Of a stretch of DNA of 64,000 bases, positions 1 to 12,639 are shown piece by piece. This DNA is from Sparassis latifolia (taxonomy: Eukaryota; Basidiomycota; Agaricomycetes; Polyporales; Sparassidaceae), in NCBI GenBank assembly GCA_018466975.1, contig CM031558.1, positions 1 to 64,000 of the forward strand, read 5' to 3'. A model generated the notes under the pieces. It did not search any database, was not told the DNA's origin, and saw only the letters and a list, made by a program, of their open reading frames with translations. Within the stretch, counting starts at the first letter, position 1; each line of letters starts with the position of its first letter. The position numbers and the translations under genes were made by a program.

Positions 1-3000
1 AGCACTAATACCTCTAACGTGGTGTGACTCTAATCTAAAGCTCTAACGGATACTTGAAATAACGTCGTCTAGTATGTTGCTTAGAAGTATTTGTACGTCG
101 CTCGTAAATATGGGTATGTCGCTTAGAAACGTTCGTTTGCCGCTTAAAAGTATTTGTATGCCGCTTAGAAATGTCCGTATGTCGCTTACGACACTCTGTA
201 TGTGGTCTACTATGCTCCGTACGTCGTTTATCGTACTCTGTATGCTGCCTGTGGTAAGCGTCGGTATGTCGCTTGGAGGTATTTTTTGTATGCCACTTAG
301 AAATATTTGTATGCCGCTTAGAAATATTTGTATGCCATCTACGAACGTTTGTACGTGGTCTACGAATGTCGGTATGCGGTCTATAAGCGTTCGTATGCGG
401 GCTACGACGCTCTGTATGCGGTGTATAGTACTCTGTAAACGTCAGTATGCGGTCTATAGCGGTCTGTCGCTTAGAAGTATTTTTTGTATGCCGCTTAGAA
501 ATATTTGCGTGTCGCTTAGAAACATTTGTATGTGGACTACAAACGTCGGTATGTGGTCTACGAACGTTCGTATGTGGGCTACGACACTCTGTATGCGGTC
601 TATAGTGGTCTGTAGCACTCCGTATGCGGTCTATAGCATTCTGTACGCGGTCCGTAGCATTCTGTATGCGGTCTATAGCGGTCTACGATACTCTGTATGC
701 GGTCTACAGTACTCTGTATGCGGTCTACTAAATATCACGGTCGATTTTTTATAAACGCGTGACATAATAGATCTACACGAAAAGATAACGTTCCTCACCG
801 AACCACTAACCGAAACACTAAACCTGATTCTAATCCTCACCTAATTCTGACTGTAACCGAAACTATAACCGAAGCACTAATACCTCTAACGTGGTGTGAC
901 TCTAATCTAAAGCTCTAACGGATACTTGAAATAACGTCGTCTAGTATGTTGCTTAGAAGTATTTGTACGTCGCTCGTAAATATGGGTATGTCGCTTAGAA
1001 ACGTTTGTTTGCCGCTTAAAAGAATTTGTATGCCGCTTAGAAATGTCCGTATGTCGCTTACGACACTCTGTATGTGGTCTACTATGCTCCGTACGTCGTT
1101 TATCGTACTCTGTATGCTGCCTGTGGTAAGCGTCGGTATGTCGCTTGGAGGTATTTTTTGTATGCCACTTAGAAATATTTGTATGCCGCTTAGAAATATT
1201 TGTATGCCATCTACGACGTTTGTACGTGGTCTACGAATGTCGGTATGCGGTCTATAAAGCGTTCAGTATCGCGGACTACGACGCTCTGTATGCGGTGTAT
1301 AGTACTCTGTAAACGTTGGTTATCGCGGTATAGCGGTCTGTCGCTAGAAGTATTTTTGTATGCCGCTTAGAAATATTTGCGTGTCGCTTAGAAACATTTG
1401 TATGTGGACTACAAACGTCGGTATGTGGTCTACGAACGTTCGTATGTGGGCTACGACACTCTGTATGCGGTCTATAGTGGTCTGTAGCACTCCGTATGCG
1501 GTCTATAGCATTCTGTACGCGGTCCGTAGCATTCTGTATGCGGTCTATAGCGGTCTACGATACTCTGTATGCGGTCTACAGTACTCTGTATGCGGTCTAC
1601 TAAATATCACGGTCGATTTTTTATAAACGCGTGACATAATAGATCTACACGAAAAGATAACGTTCCTCACCGAACCACTAACCGAAACACTAAACCTGAT
1701 TCTAATCCTCACCTAATTCTGACTGTAACCGAAACTATAACCGAAGCACTAATACCTCTAACGTGGTGTGACTCTAATCTAAAGCTCTAACGGATACTTG
1801 AAATAACGTCGTCTAGTATGTCGCTTAGAAGTATTTGTACGTCGCTCGTAAATATGGGTATGTCGCTTAGAAACGTTTGTTTGCCGCTTAAAAGAATTTG
1901 TATGCCGCTTAGAAATGTCCGTATGTCGCTTACGACACTCTGTATGTGGTCTACTATGCTCCGTACGTCGTTTATCGTACTCTGTATGCTGCCTGTGGTA
2001 AGCGTCGGTATGTCGCTTGGAGGTATTTTTTGTATGCCACTTAGAAATATTTGTATGCCGCTTAGAAATATTTGTATGCCATCTACGAACGTTTGTACGT
2101 GGTCTACGAATGTCGGTATGCGGTCTATAAGCGTTCGTATGCGGGCTACGACGCTCTGTATGCGGTGTATAGTACTCTGTAAACGTCAGTATGCGGTCTA
2201 TAGCGGTCTGTCGCTTAGAAGTATTTTTTGTATGCCGCTTAGAAATATTTGCGTGTCGCTTAGAAACATTTGTATGTGGACTACAAACGTCGGTATGTGG
2301 TCTACGAACGTTCGTATGTGGGCTACGACACTCTGTATGCGGTCTATAGTGGTCTGTAGCACTCCGTATGCGGTCTATAGCATTCTGTACGCGGTCCGTA
2401 GCATTCTGTATGCGGTCTATAGCGGTCTACGATACTCTGTATGCGGTCTACAGTACTCTGTATGCGGTCTACTAAATATCACGGTCGATTTTTTATAAAC
2501 GCGTGACATAATAGATCTACACTAAAAGATAACGCTCTCACCGAACCACTAACCAAACACTAAACCTGATTCTAATCCTCACCTAATTCTGACTGTAACC
2601 GAAACTATAACCGAAGCACTAATACCTCTAACGTGGTGTGACTCTAATCTAAAGCTCTAACGGATACTTGAAATAACGTCGTCTAGTATGTTGCTTAGAA
2701 GTATTTGTACGCCGTCAGTAATATGGGTATGTCGCTTAGAAACGTTTGTTTGCCGCTTAAAAGAATTTGTATGCCGCTTAGAAATGTCCGTATGTCGCTT
2801 ACGACACTCTGTATGTGGTCTACTATGCTCCGTACGTCGTTTATCGTACTCTGTATGCTGCCTGTAGTAAGCGCCGGTATGTCGCTTGAGGTATTTTTGT
2901 ATGCCACTTAGAAATATTTGTATGCCGCTTAGAAATATTTGTATGCCATCTACGAACGCTTGTACGTGGTCTACGAATGTCGGTATGCGGTCTATAAGCG

Positions 3001-6000
3001 TCAGTATGCGGCTACGACGCCTGTATGCGGTGTATAGTACTCTGTAAACGCCAGTACGCGGCCTATAGCGGTCTGTCGCTAGAAGTATTTTTGTATGCCG
3101 CTTAGAAATATTTGCGTGTCGCTTAGAAACATTTGTATGTGGACTACAAACGCCGGTATGGGTCTACTGAACGTCAGATGTGGGCTACGACACTCTGTAT
3201 GCGCCTATAGTGGTCTGTAGCACTCGTGATGCGCCTATAGCATTCTGCACGCGGTCCGTAGCATTCTGTATGCGGTCTATAGCGGTCTACGATACTCTGT
3301 ATGCGGTCTACAGTACTCTGTATGCGGTCTACTAAATATCACGGTCGATTTTTATAAACGCGTGACATAATAGATCTACACGAAAAGATAACGCTCTCAC
3401 CGAACCACTAACCAAACACTAAACCTGATTCTAATCCTCACCTAATTCTGACTGTAACCAAACTATAACCAAGCACTAATACCTCTAACGTGGTGTGACT
3501 CTAATCTAAAGCTCTAACGGATACTTGAAATAACGCCGCCTAGTATGTTGCTTAGAAGTATTTGTACGCCGTCAGAAATATGGGTATGTCGCTTAGAAAC
3601 GCTTGTTTGCCGCTTAAAAGAATTTGTATGCCGCTTAGAAATGTCCGTATGTCGCCATTTACACTCTGTATGTGGTCTACTATGCTCCGTGACGTCGCTT
3701 ATCGCACTCTGTATGCTGCCTGTAGTAGCGCCGGTATGTCGCTTGGAGGTATTTTTGTATGCCACTTAGAAATATTTGTATGCCGCTTAGAAATATTTGT
3801 ATGCCATCTACGAACGTTTGTACGTGGTCTACGAATGTCGGTATGCGGTCTATAAGCGTTCGTATGCGGGCTACGACGCTCTGTATGCGGTGTATAGTAC
3901 TCTGTAAACGTCAGTATGCGCCTATAGCGCCTGTCGCTAGAAGTATTTTTGTATGCCGCTTAGAAATATTTGCGTGTCGCTTAGAAACATTTGTATGTGG
4001 ACTACAAACGTCGGTATGTGGTCTACGAACGTTCGTATGTGGGCTACGACACTCTGTATGCGGTCTATAGTGGTCTGTAGCACTGTGATGCGCCTATAGC
4101 ATTCTGTACGCGGTCCGTAGCATTCTGTATGCGGTCTATAGCGGTCTACGATACTCTGTATGCGGTCTACAGTACTCTGTATGCGGTCTACTAAATATCA
4201 CGGTCGATTTTTTATAAACGCGTGACATAATAGATCTACACGAAAAGATAACGTTCCTCACCGAACCACTAACCGAAACACTAAACCTGATTCTAATCCT
4301 CACCTAATTCTGACTGTAACCGAAACTATAACCGAAGCACTAATACCTCTAACGTGGTGTGACTCTAATCTAAAGCTCTAACGGATACTTGAAATAACGT
4401 CGTCTAGTATGTTGCTTAGAAGTATTTGTACGCCGTCAGAATATGGGTATGTCGCTTAAACGCTTGTTTGCCGCTTAAAAGAATTTGTATGCCGCTTAGA
4501 AATGTCCGTATGTCGCTACGACACTCTGTATGTGGTCTACTATGCCCGTGACGCCGCTTATCGCACTCGTATGCTGCCTGTAGTAAGCGCCGGTATGTCG
4601 CTTGGAGGTATTTTTGTATGCCACTTAGAAATATTTGTATGCCGCTTAGAAATATTTGTATGCCATCTACGAACGCTTGTACGTGGTCTACGAATGTCGG
4701 TATGCGTCTATAAGCGTCAGATGCGCGCTACGACGCCTGTATGCGTGTATAGTACTCTGTAAACGCCAGTACGCGTCTATAGCGGTCTGTCGCTAGAAGT
4801 ATTTTTGTATGCCGCTTAGAAATATTTGCGTGTCGCTAGAAACATTTGTATGTGGACTACAAACGCCGGTATGTGGTCTACTTAACGCTCAGATGTGGGC
4901 TACGACACTCTGTACGCGGTCTATAGTGGTCTGTAGCACTGTGATGCGGCCTATAGCATTCTGTACGCGGTCCGTAGCATTCTGTATGCGGTCTATAGCG
5001 GTCACGATACTCTGTATGCGTCTACAGTACTCTGTATGCGGTCTACTAAATATCACGGTCGATTTTTTATAAACGCGTGACATAATAGATCTACACGAAA
5101 AGATAACGCTCTCACCGAACCACTAACCAAACACTAAACCTGATTCTAATCCTCACCTAATTCTGACTGTAATCAAACTATAACCAAGCACTAATACCTC
5201 TAACGTGGTGTGACTCTAATCTAAAGCTCTAACGGATACTTGAAATAACGCCGCCTAGTATGTTGCTTAGAAGTATTTGTACGCCGTCAGAATATGGGTA
5301 TGTCGCTAAAACGCTTGTTTGCCGCTTAAAAGAATTTGTATGCCGCTTAGAATGTCCGTATGTCGCCATTTACACTCTGTATGTGGTCTACTATGCCCGC
5401 ACGCCGCTTATCGCACTCTGTATGCTGCCTGTAGTAAGCGCCGTATGTCGCTGGAGGTATTTTTTGTATGCCACTTAGAAATATTTGTATGCCGCTTAGA
5501 AATATTTGTATGCCATCTACGAACGCTTGTACGTGGTCTACGAATGTCGGTATGCGGTCTATAAGCGTCAGATGCGGCTACGACGCTCTGTATGCGTGTA
5601 TAGTACTCTGTAAACGCCAGTACGCGGCCTATAGCGGTCTGTCGCTAGAAGTATTTTTGTATGCCGCTTAGAAATATTTGCGTGTCGCTTAGAAACATTT
5701 GTATGTGGACTACAAACGCCGGTATGTGGTCTACTTAACGTCAGATGTGGGCTACGACACTCTGTATGCGGTCTATAGTGGTCTGTAGCACTCGTGATGC
5801 GGCCTATAGCATTCTGTACGCGGTCCGTAGCATTCTGTATGCGGTCTATAGCGGTCTACGATACTCTGTATGCGGTCTACAGTACTCTGTATGCGGTCTA
5901 CTAAATATCACGGTCGATTTTTTATAAACGCGTGACATAATAGATCTACACGAAAGATAACGCTCTCACCGAACCACTAACCAAACACTAAACCTGATTC

Positions 6001-9000
6001 TAATCCTCACCTAATTCTGACTGTAATCAAACTATAACCAAGCACTAATACCTCTAACGTGGTGTGACTCTAATCTAAAGCTCTAACGGATACTTGAAAT
6101 AACGCCGCCTAGTATGTTGCTTAGAAGTATTTGTACGCCGTCAGAATATGGGTATGTCGCTAAACGCTCGCTTGCCGCTTAAAAGTATTTGTATGCCGCT
6201 TAGAAATGTCCGTATGTCGCCATTTACACTCTGTATGTGGTCTACTATGCTCCGTGACGCCGCTTATCGTACTCTGTATGCTGCCTGCAGTAAGCGCCGG
6301 CATGTCGCCGAGGTATTTTTGTATGCCACTTAGAAATATTTGTATGCCGCTTAGAAATATTTGTATGCCATCTACTAACGCTTGTACGTGGTCTACGAAT
6401 GTCGGTATGGTCTATAAGCGTCAGATGCGGCTACGACGCCTGTATGCGTGTATAGTACTCTGTAAACGCCAGTATGCGGCCTATAGCGTCTGTCGCTAGA
6501 AGTATTTTTTGTATGCCGCTTAGAAATATTTGCGTGTCGCTAGAAACATTTGTATGTGGACTACAAACGCCGGTATGTGGTCTACTTAACGTCAGATGTG
6601 GGCTACGACACTCTGTATGCGGTCTATAGTGGTCTGTAGCACTGTGATGCGGTCTATAGCATTCTGTACGCGGTCCGTAGCATTCTGTATGCGGTCTATA
6701 GCGGCTCACGATACTCTGTATGCGGTCTACAGTACTCTGTATGCGGTCTACTAAATATCACGGTCGATTTTTATAAACGCGTGACATAATAGATCTACAC
6801 GAAAAGATAACGCTCTCACCGAACCACTAACCAAACACTAAACCTGATTCTAATCCTCACCTAATTCTGACTGTAATCAAACTATAACCAAGCACTAATA
6901 CCTCTAACGTGGTGTGACTCTAATCTAAAGCTCTAACGGATACTTGAAATAACGCCGCCTAGTATGTTGCTTAGAAGTATTTGTACGCCGTCAGAATATG
7001 GGTATGTCGCTAGAAACGCTCGCTTGCCGCTTAAAAGTATTTGTATGCCGCTTAGAAATGTCCGTATGTCGCCATTTACACTCTGTATGTGGTCTACTAT
7101 GCCCGTGACGTCGCTTATCGCACTCTGTATGCTGCCTGTAGTAAGCGCCGGTATGTCGCTTGAGGTATTTTTGTATGCCACTTAGAAATATTTGTATGCC
7201 GCTTAGAAATATTTGTATGCCATCTACTTAACGCTTGTACGCGGGTCTACGAACGTCGGTATGCGGTCTATAAGCGTCAGATGCGGCTACGACGCCTGTA
7301 TGCGTGTATAGTACTCTGTAAACGTCAGTATGCGGTCTATAGCGGTCTGTCGCTTAGAAGTATTTTTTGTATGCCGCTTAGAAATATTTGCGTGTCGCTT
7401 AGAAACATTTGTATGTGGACTACAAACGTCGGTATGTGGTCTACTTAACGTCAGATGTGGGCTACGACACTCTGTATGCGGTCTATAGTGGTCTGTAGCA
7501 CTGTGATGCGTCTATAGCATTCTGTACGCGTCCGTAGCATTCTGTATGCGGTCTATAGCGGTCTACGATACTCTGTATGCGTCTACAGTACTCTGTATGC
7601 GGTCTACTAAATATCACGGTCGATTTTTATAAACGCGTGACATAATAGATCTACACGAAAAGATAACGTTCCTCACCGAACCACTAACCGAAACACTAAA
7701 CCTGATTCTAATCCTCACCTAATTCTGACTGTAACCGAAACTATAACCGAAGCACTAATACCTCTAACGTGGTGTGACTCTAATCTAAAGCTCTAACGGA
7801 TACTTGAAATAACGCCGCCTAGTATGTTGCTTAGAAGCATTTGTACGTCGTCAGAATATGGGTATGTCGCTTAGAAACGCTTGTTTGCCGCTTAAAAGAA
7901 TTTGTATGCCGCTTAGAAATGTCCGTATGTCGCCATTTACACTCTGTATGTGGTCTACTATGCCCGTGACGCCGCTTATCGCACTCTGTATGCTGCCTGT
8001 AGTAAGCGCCGGTATGTCGCTGGAGGTATTTTTGTATGCCACTTAGAAATATTTGTATGCCGCTTAGAAATATTTGTATGCCATCTACGAACGCTTGTAC
8101 GTGGGTCTACGAATGTCGGTATGCGGTCTATAAGCGTCAGATGCGGCTACGACGCCTGTATGCGTGTATAGTACTCTAAACGCCAGTATGCGGCCTATAG
8201 CGGCCTGTCGCTAGAAGTATTTTTGTATGCCGCTTAGAAATATTTGCGTGTCGCTAGAAACATTTGTATGTGGACTACAAACGCCGGTATGTGGTCTACT
8301 TAACGTCAGATGTGGGCTACGACACTCTGTATGCGGTCTATAGTGGTCTGTAGCACTGTGATGCGGCCTATAGCATTCTGTACGCGTCCGTAGCATTCTG
8401 TATGCGGTCTATAGCGGCTCACGATACTCTGTATGCGGTCTACAGTACTCTGTATGCGGTCTACTAAATATCACGGTCGATTTTTATAAACGCGCGACAT
8501 AATAGATCTACACTAAAAGATAACGCTCTCACCGAACCACTAACCAAACACTAAACCTGATTCTAATCCTCACCTAATTCTGACTGTAACCGAAACTATA
8601 ACCAAGCACTAATACCTCTAACGTGGTGTGACTCTAATCTAAAGCTCTAACGGATACTTGAAATAACGCCGCCTAGTATGTTGCTTAGAAGTATTTGTAC
8701 GCCGTCAGAATATGGGTATGTCGCTAGAAACGCTTGTTTGCCGCTTAAAAGAATTTGTATGCCGCTTAGAAATGTCCGTATGTCGCCACGACACTCTGTA
8801 TGTGGTCTACTATGCCCGCACGCCGCTTATCGTACTCTGTATGCTGCCTGCAGTAAGCGCCGGTATGTCGCTGGAGGTATTTTTTGTATGCCACTTAGAA
8901 ATATTTGTATGCCGCTTAGAAATATTTGTATGCCATCTACGAACGCTTGTACGTGGTCTACGAATGTCGGTATGCGGTCTATAAGCGTCAGATGCGGCTA

Positions 9001-10981
9001 CGACGCCTGTATGCGTGTATAGTACTCTGTAAACGCCAGTATGCGGCCTATAGCGCCTGTCGCTTAGAAGTATTTTTGTATGCCGCTTAGAAATATTTGC
9101 GTGTCGCTTAGAAACATTTGTATGTGGACTACAAACGCCGGTATGTGGTCTACTTAACGTCAGATGTGGGCTACGACACTCTGTATGCGCCTATAGTGGT
9201 CTGTAGCACTGTGATGCGCCTATAGCATTCTGTACGCGGTCCGTAGCATTCTGTATGCGGTCTATAGCGTCACGATACTCTGTATGCGGTCTACAGTACT
9301 CTGTATGCGGTCTACTAAATATCACGGTCGATTTTTTATAAACGCGCGACATAATAGATCTACACGAAAGATAACGCTCCTCACCGAACCACTAACCAAA
9401 CACTAAACCTGATTCTAATCCTCACCTAATTCTGACTGTAACCGAAACTATAACCGAAGCACTAATACCTCTAACGTGGTGTGACTCTAATCTAAAGCTC
9501 TAACGGATACTTGAAATAACGTCGTCTAGTATGTTGCTTAGAAGTATTTGTACGCCGTCAGAATATGGGTATGTCGCTTAGAAACGCTCGCTTGCCGCTT
9601 AAAAGCATTTGTATGCCGCTTAGAAATGTCCGTATGTCGCCATTTACACTCTGTATGTGGTCTACTATGCCCGTGACGCCGCTTATCGCACTCTGTATGC
9701 TGCCTGTGGTAAGCGCGGTATGTCGCTTGGAGGTATTTTTGTATGCCACTTAGAAATATTTGTATGCCGCTTAGAAATATTTGTATGCCATCTACGAACG
9801 CTTGTACGTGGTCTACGAATGTCGGTATGCGGTCTATAAGCGTCAGATGCGGCTACGACGCCTGTATGCGTGTATAGTACTCTGTAAACGCCAGTATGCG
9901 GCCTATAGCGGTCTGTCGCTTAGAAGTATTTTTGTATGCCGCTTAGAAATATTTGCGTGTCGCTTAGAAACATTTGTATGTGGACTACAAACGCCGGTAT
10001 GTGGTCTACTTAACGTCAGATGTGGGCTACGACACTCTGTATGCGGTCTATAGTGGTCTGTAGCACTGTGATGCGGTCTATAGCATTCTGTACGCGTCCG
10101 TAGCATTCTGTATGCGGTCTATAGCGGCTCACGATACTCTGTATGCGGTCTACAGTACTCTGTATGCGGTCTACTAAATATCACGGTCGATTTTTATAAA
10201 CGCGCGACATAATAGATCTACACGAAAAGATAACGCTCTCACCGAACCACTAACCAAACACTAAACCTGATTCTAATCCTCACCTAATTCTGACTGTAAT
10301 CAAACTATAACCAAGCACTAATACCTCTAACGTGGTGTGACTCTAATCTAAAGCTCTAACGGATACTTGAAATAACGCCGCCTAGTATGTTGCTTAGAAG
10401 TATTTGTACGCCGTCAGAATATGGGTATGTCGCTTAGAAACGCTTGTTTGCCGCTTAAAAGAATTTGTATGCCGCTAGAAATGTCCGTATGTCGCCACGA
10501 CACTCTGTATGTGGTCTACTATGCTCCGTGACGCCGCTTATCGCACTCTGTATGCTGCCTGTGGTAAGCGCCGGATGTCGCTTGGAGGTATTTTTGTATG
10601 CCACTTAGAAATATTTGTATGCCGCTTAGAAATATTTGTATGCCATCTACGAACGCTTGTACGTGGTCTACGAATGTCGGTATGCGGTCTATAAGCGTCA
10701 GATGCGCTACGACGCCTGTATGCGTGTATAGTACTCTGTAAACGCCAGTATGCGGCCTATAGCGGTCTGTCGCTAGAAGTATTTTTTGTATGCCGCTTAG
10801 AAATATTTGCGTGTCGCTTAGAAACATTTGTATGTGGACTACAAACGTCGGTATGTGGTCTACGAACGTTCGTATGTGGGCTACGACACTCTGTATGCGG
10901 TCTATAGACATATTCGTATGCCATCTACAATTGTTGGTATGTCGCCTACGACACTTCGTACGTGGGCTATGACACAGCCAC
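1..10981. repeat. Higher-order satellite array (21-bp monomer, ~850-872-bp unit)
   Basis: Thirteen copies of one unit follow head to tail; the conserved start 'AGTATGTTGCTTAGAAG' (or a variant) puts its ATG at 74, 946, 1818, 2688, 3545, 4409, 5260, 6114, 6964, 7824, 8678, 9531 and 10,387, so spacing is 872, 872, 870, 857, 864, 851, 854, 850, 860, 854, 853 and 856. About 650 bp of each unit is itself made of diverged 21-bp monomers of the type GTATGCCGCTTAGAAATATTT or GTATGCGGTCTATAGCATTCT; the remaining ~210 bp is a spacer rich in CTAAC/CTAAC-like words. The array is cut by the left edge, and the last unit is broken near 10,909, with a few further 21-mers to about 10,981. Open frames through it (226 residues in copies 1 and 3) are explained by the 21-bp period being a multiple of three; I do not call them genes. 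Confidence 0.95.
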
Positions 10982-11065
10982 GCAGGGCTTCTCACTGCAG
11001 GTACGCCCAGGACGGCCGTAAGTTTGTTAGTACCCTCAGTGGCAGTCTGAGATGAGCGTTTATTA

Positions 11066-11930
11066 GGTATGTCATGTATGGCCTTCCAGTGCTACCACTT
11101 ATTGTTCATCCCTGTGAAGGTCATTGAAGCAGATGGCCGTCCAAGATGACCACCTATAGTCAGTACCACAGGTGGCCGTCCGGGACGGCCATTTCTTGTG
11201 CAAGCCATTTATGGCCTTCCTGGACTGCCACTTGTGGTTTGTCCCTCAGGCAGCTATTGCAGCAGTGACCGTCCAGGACAGCCACTCCTGGTCAGTATCA
11301 CAGGTGGCCGTCCGGGAAGGCCATTTCTTGTACAAGCTGTACATGGCCTGCCTGGACTGCCACTTGTGGTTTGTCACTCTCATGGCCACTACAGCAGATG
11401 GCCGTCCGCGACGGCCACTCATGGTCTGTACCACAGGTGGCCGTCGAGGAAGGCCATTTTTTGTGCAAGCTATGCATGACCTTCCTGGACTGCCACTTGT
11501 GGTCTGTCTCTCTGGTGGCCACTGTAGCAGGTGGCCGTCCGAGAAGGCCATTTCTTGTGCAAGCTGTTCATAGCCTTCCTGGACTGCCACTTGTAGTTTG
11601 TCACTCTCATGGCCAGTACAGCAGATGGCCATCCAGGATGGCCACTCATGGTCAGTACCACAGGTGGCCGTCCAGGAAGGCCATTTTTTGTGCAAGCCAT
11701 GCATGGCCTTCCTGGACTGCCACTTGGTTTATCCCTCTGGTGGCCACAACAGTAGGTGGCCGTCCAGGATGGCCACTCATGGTCAGTGCCACAGGTGGCC
11801 GTCCGGGAAGGCCATTTCTTGTGCAAGCTGTATATGGCCTTCCTGGACTGCCACTTGTGGTCTGTCCCCCTGGTGGCCACTATAGCAGTTGGCCGTCCAG
11901 GACGGCCACTCACAGCCGCTGTGCTTTGCT
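11066..11930. repeat. ~132-bp tandem repeat with GGCCGTCC palindromes
   Basis: Seven copies of a unit containing 'GGCCTTCCTGGACTGCCAC' recur at about 11,072, 11,212, 11,344, 11,476, 11,569, 11,702 and 11,834. The period is ~132 bp except for one shortened copy of ~93 bp. Each unit also carries a 'CAGGTGGCCGTCC..GAAGGCC' segment, and three positions (11,174-11,190; 11,400-11,416; 11,891-11,907) are interrupted palindromes of the GGCCGTCC-N-GGACGGCC type. Because 132 is a multiple of three the frames stay open on both strands; translated products are low-complexity and are not called as genes. Confidence 0.85.
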
Positions 11931-12149
11931 GACTGTGCCACCTGGCCTATGCAGCCATCTGAGCCTCTTTTGGCCGCGAGCTATGGTTGAGGAGTATGAG
12001 GCTTTTGAAGTGGCATTGGTTATGGATGTGTCGCTGTAATAATACATATCATGATTGCGTAGTACATTACTACAGGTCTAGTTTATCATATGCTTACTAC
12101 AGTGGCAGCCTAGCATTCCTAACTGGGACCCATGTCGGTAATACACCAC

Positions 12150-12560
12150 CACCACCATGCATGGCCGTCCACGACGGCCGTGCAGGACAGTGGCGACTCA
12201 CCAGCGCTAGTGATGGTACATGTGCCAACAGCACCTTTCGTAGTGTTCGGCAACAGCCTCCTTCCCAAAGCAGACATGTACCCCTAGCCTTGGCTCAGGT
12301 TCCACTCAGTACTGGCAGTTCATGCACCTCGAACGGCCGTCCAGGACGGCCACTCGTGCCCAGCGTGGTTTACCTCCTGTGCCACCTGGCCTATGCAGCC
12401 AGTGGAGCCTCTCCGTGCATGGCCGTCCACGACGGCCACGCAGGTCAGAGGCCCCTCACCAGCGCTAATGATGACGCACATGCCCTACGGCACTGTCCAT
12501 AGGGTTCGGCAATGGCCTCCTTCCTAAAGCGGACATGCACCCCTAGCCCTCGGCTCAGCG
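12150..12560. repeat. ~248-bp diverged tandem duplication
   Basis: Two related copies begin with 'GCATGGCCGTCCACGACGGCC' type sequence at about 12,169 and 12,417. They share the downstream blocks 'CTCACCAGCGCTA', 'TTCGGCAA..GCCTCCTTCC' and 'CACCCCTAGCC'. Interrupted palindromes with GGCCGTC/GACGGCC arms lie at 12,173-12,189, 12,335-12,351 and 12,421-12,437, tying this block to the preceding 132-bp array although the rest of the unit differs. No coding potential was recognised. Confidence 0.75.
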
Positions 12561-12639
12561 AACCCCCATCCTAGGGTTGGGGTCCCCCGCCCTCTGCGAC
12601 CCTACGGCCGGCCTAGGAGGCCTCATAACGGTGCTCGAT

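Noticed and set aside
74..754. 226-codon frame in satellite copy 1 (and 1,818-2,498 in copy 3) as a protein-coding gene
   Set aside because: It is a by-product of a 21-bp period; most other copies are frameshifted, the opposite strand is also open, and no domain or splice pattern is visible.
1..10981. CRISPR array
   Set aside because: Repeats are directly adjacent diverged monomers without unique spacers, and the genome is eukaryotic.
11172..12039. Overlapping long frames on both strands of the 132-bp repeat
   Set aside because: Period is a multiple of three and products are low-complexity repeats; no gene evidence.
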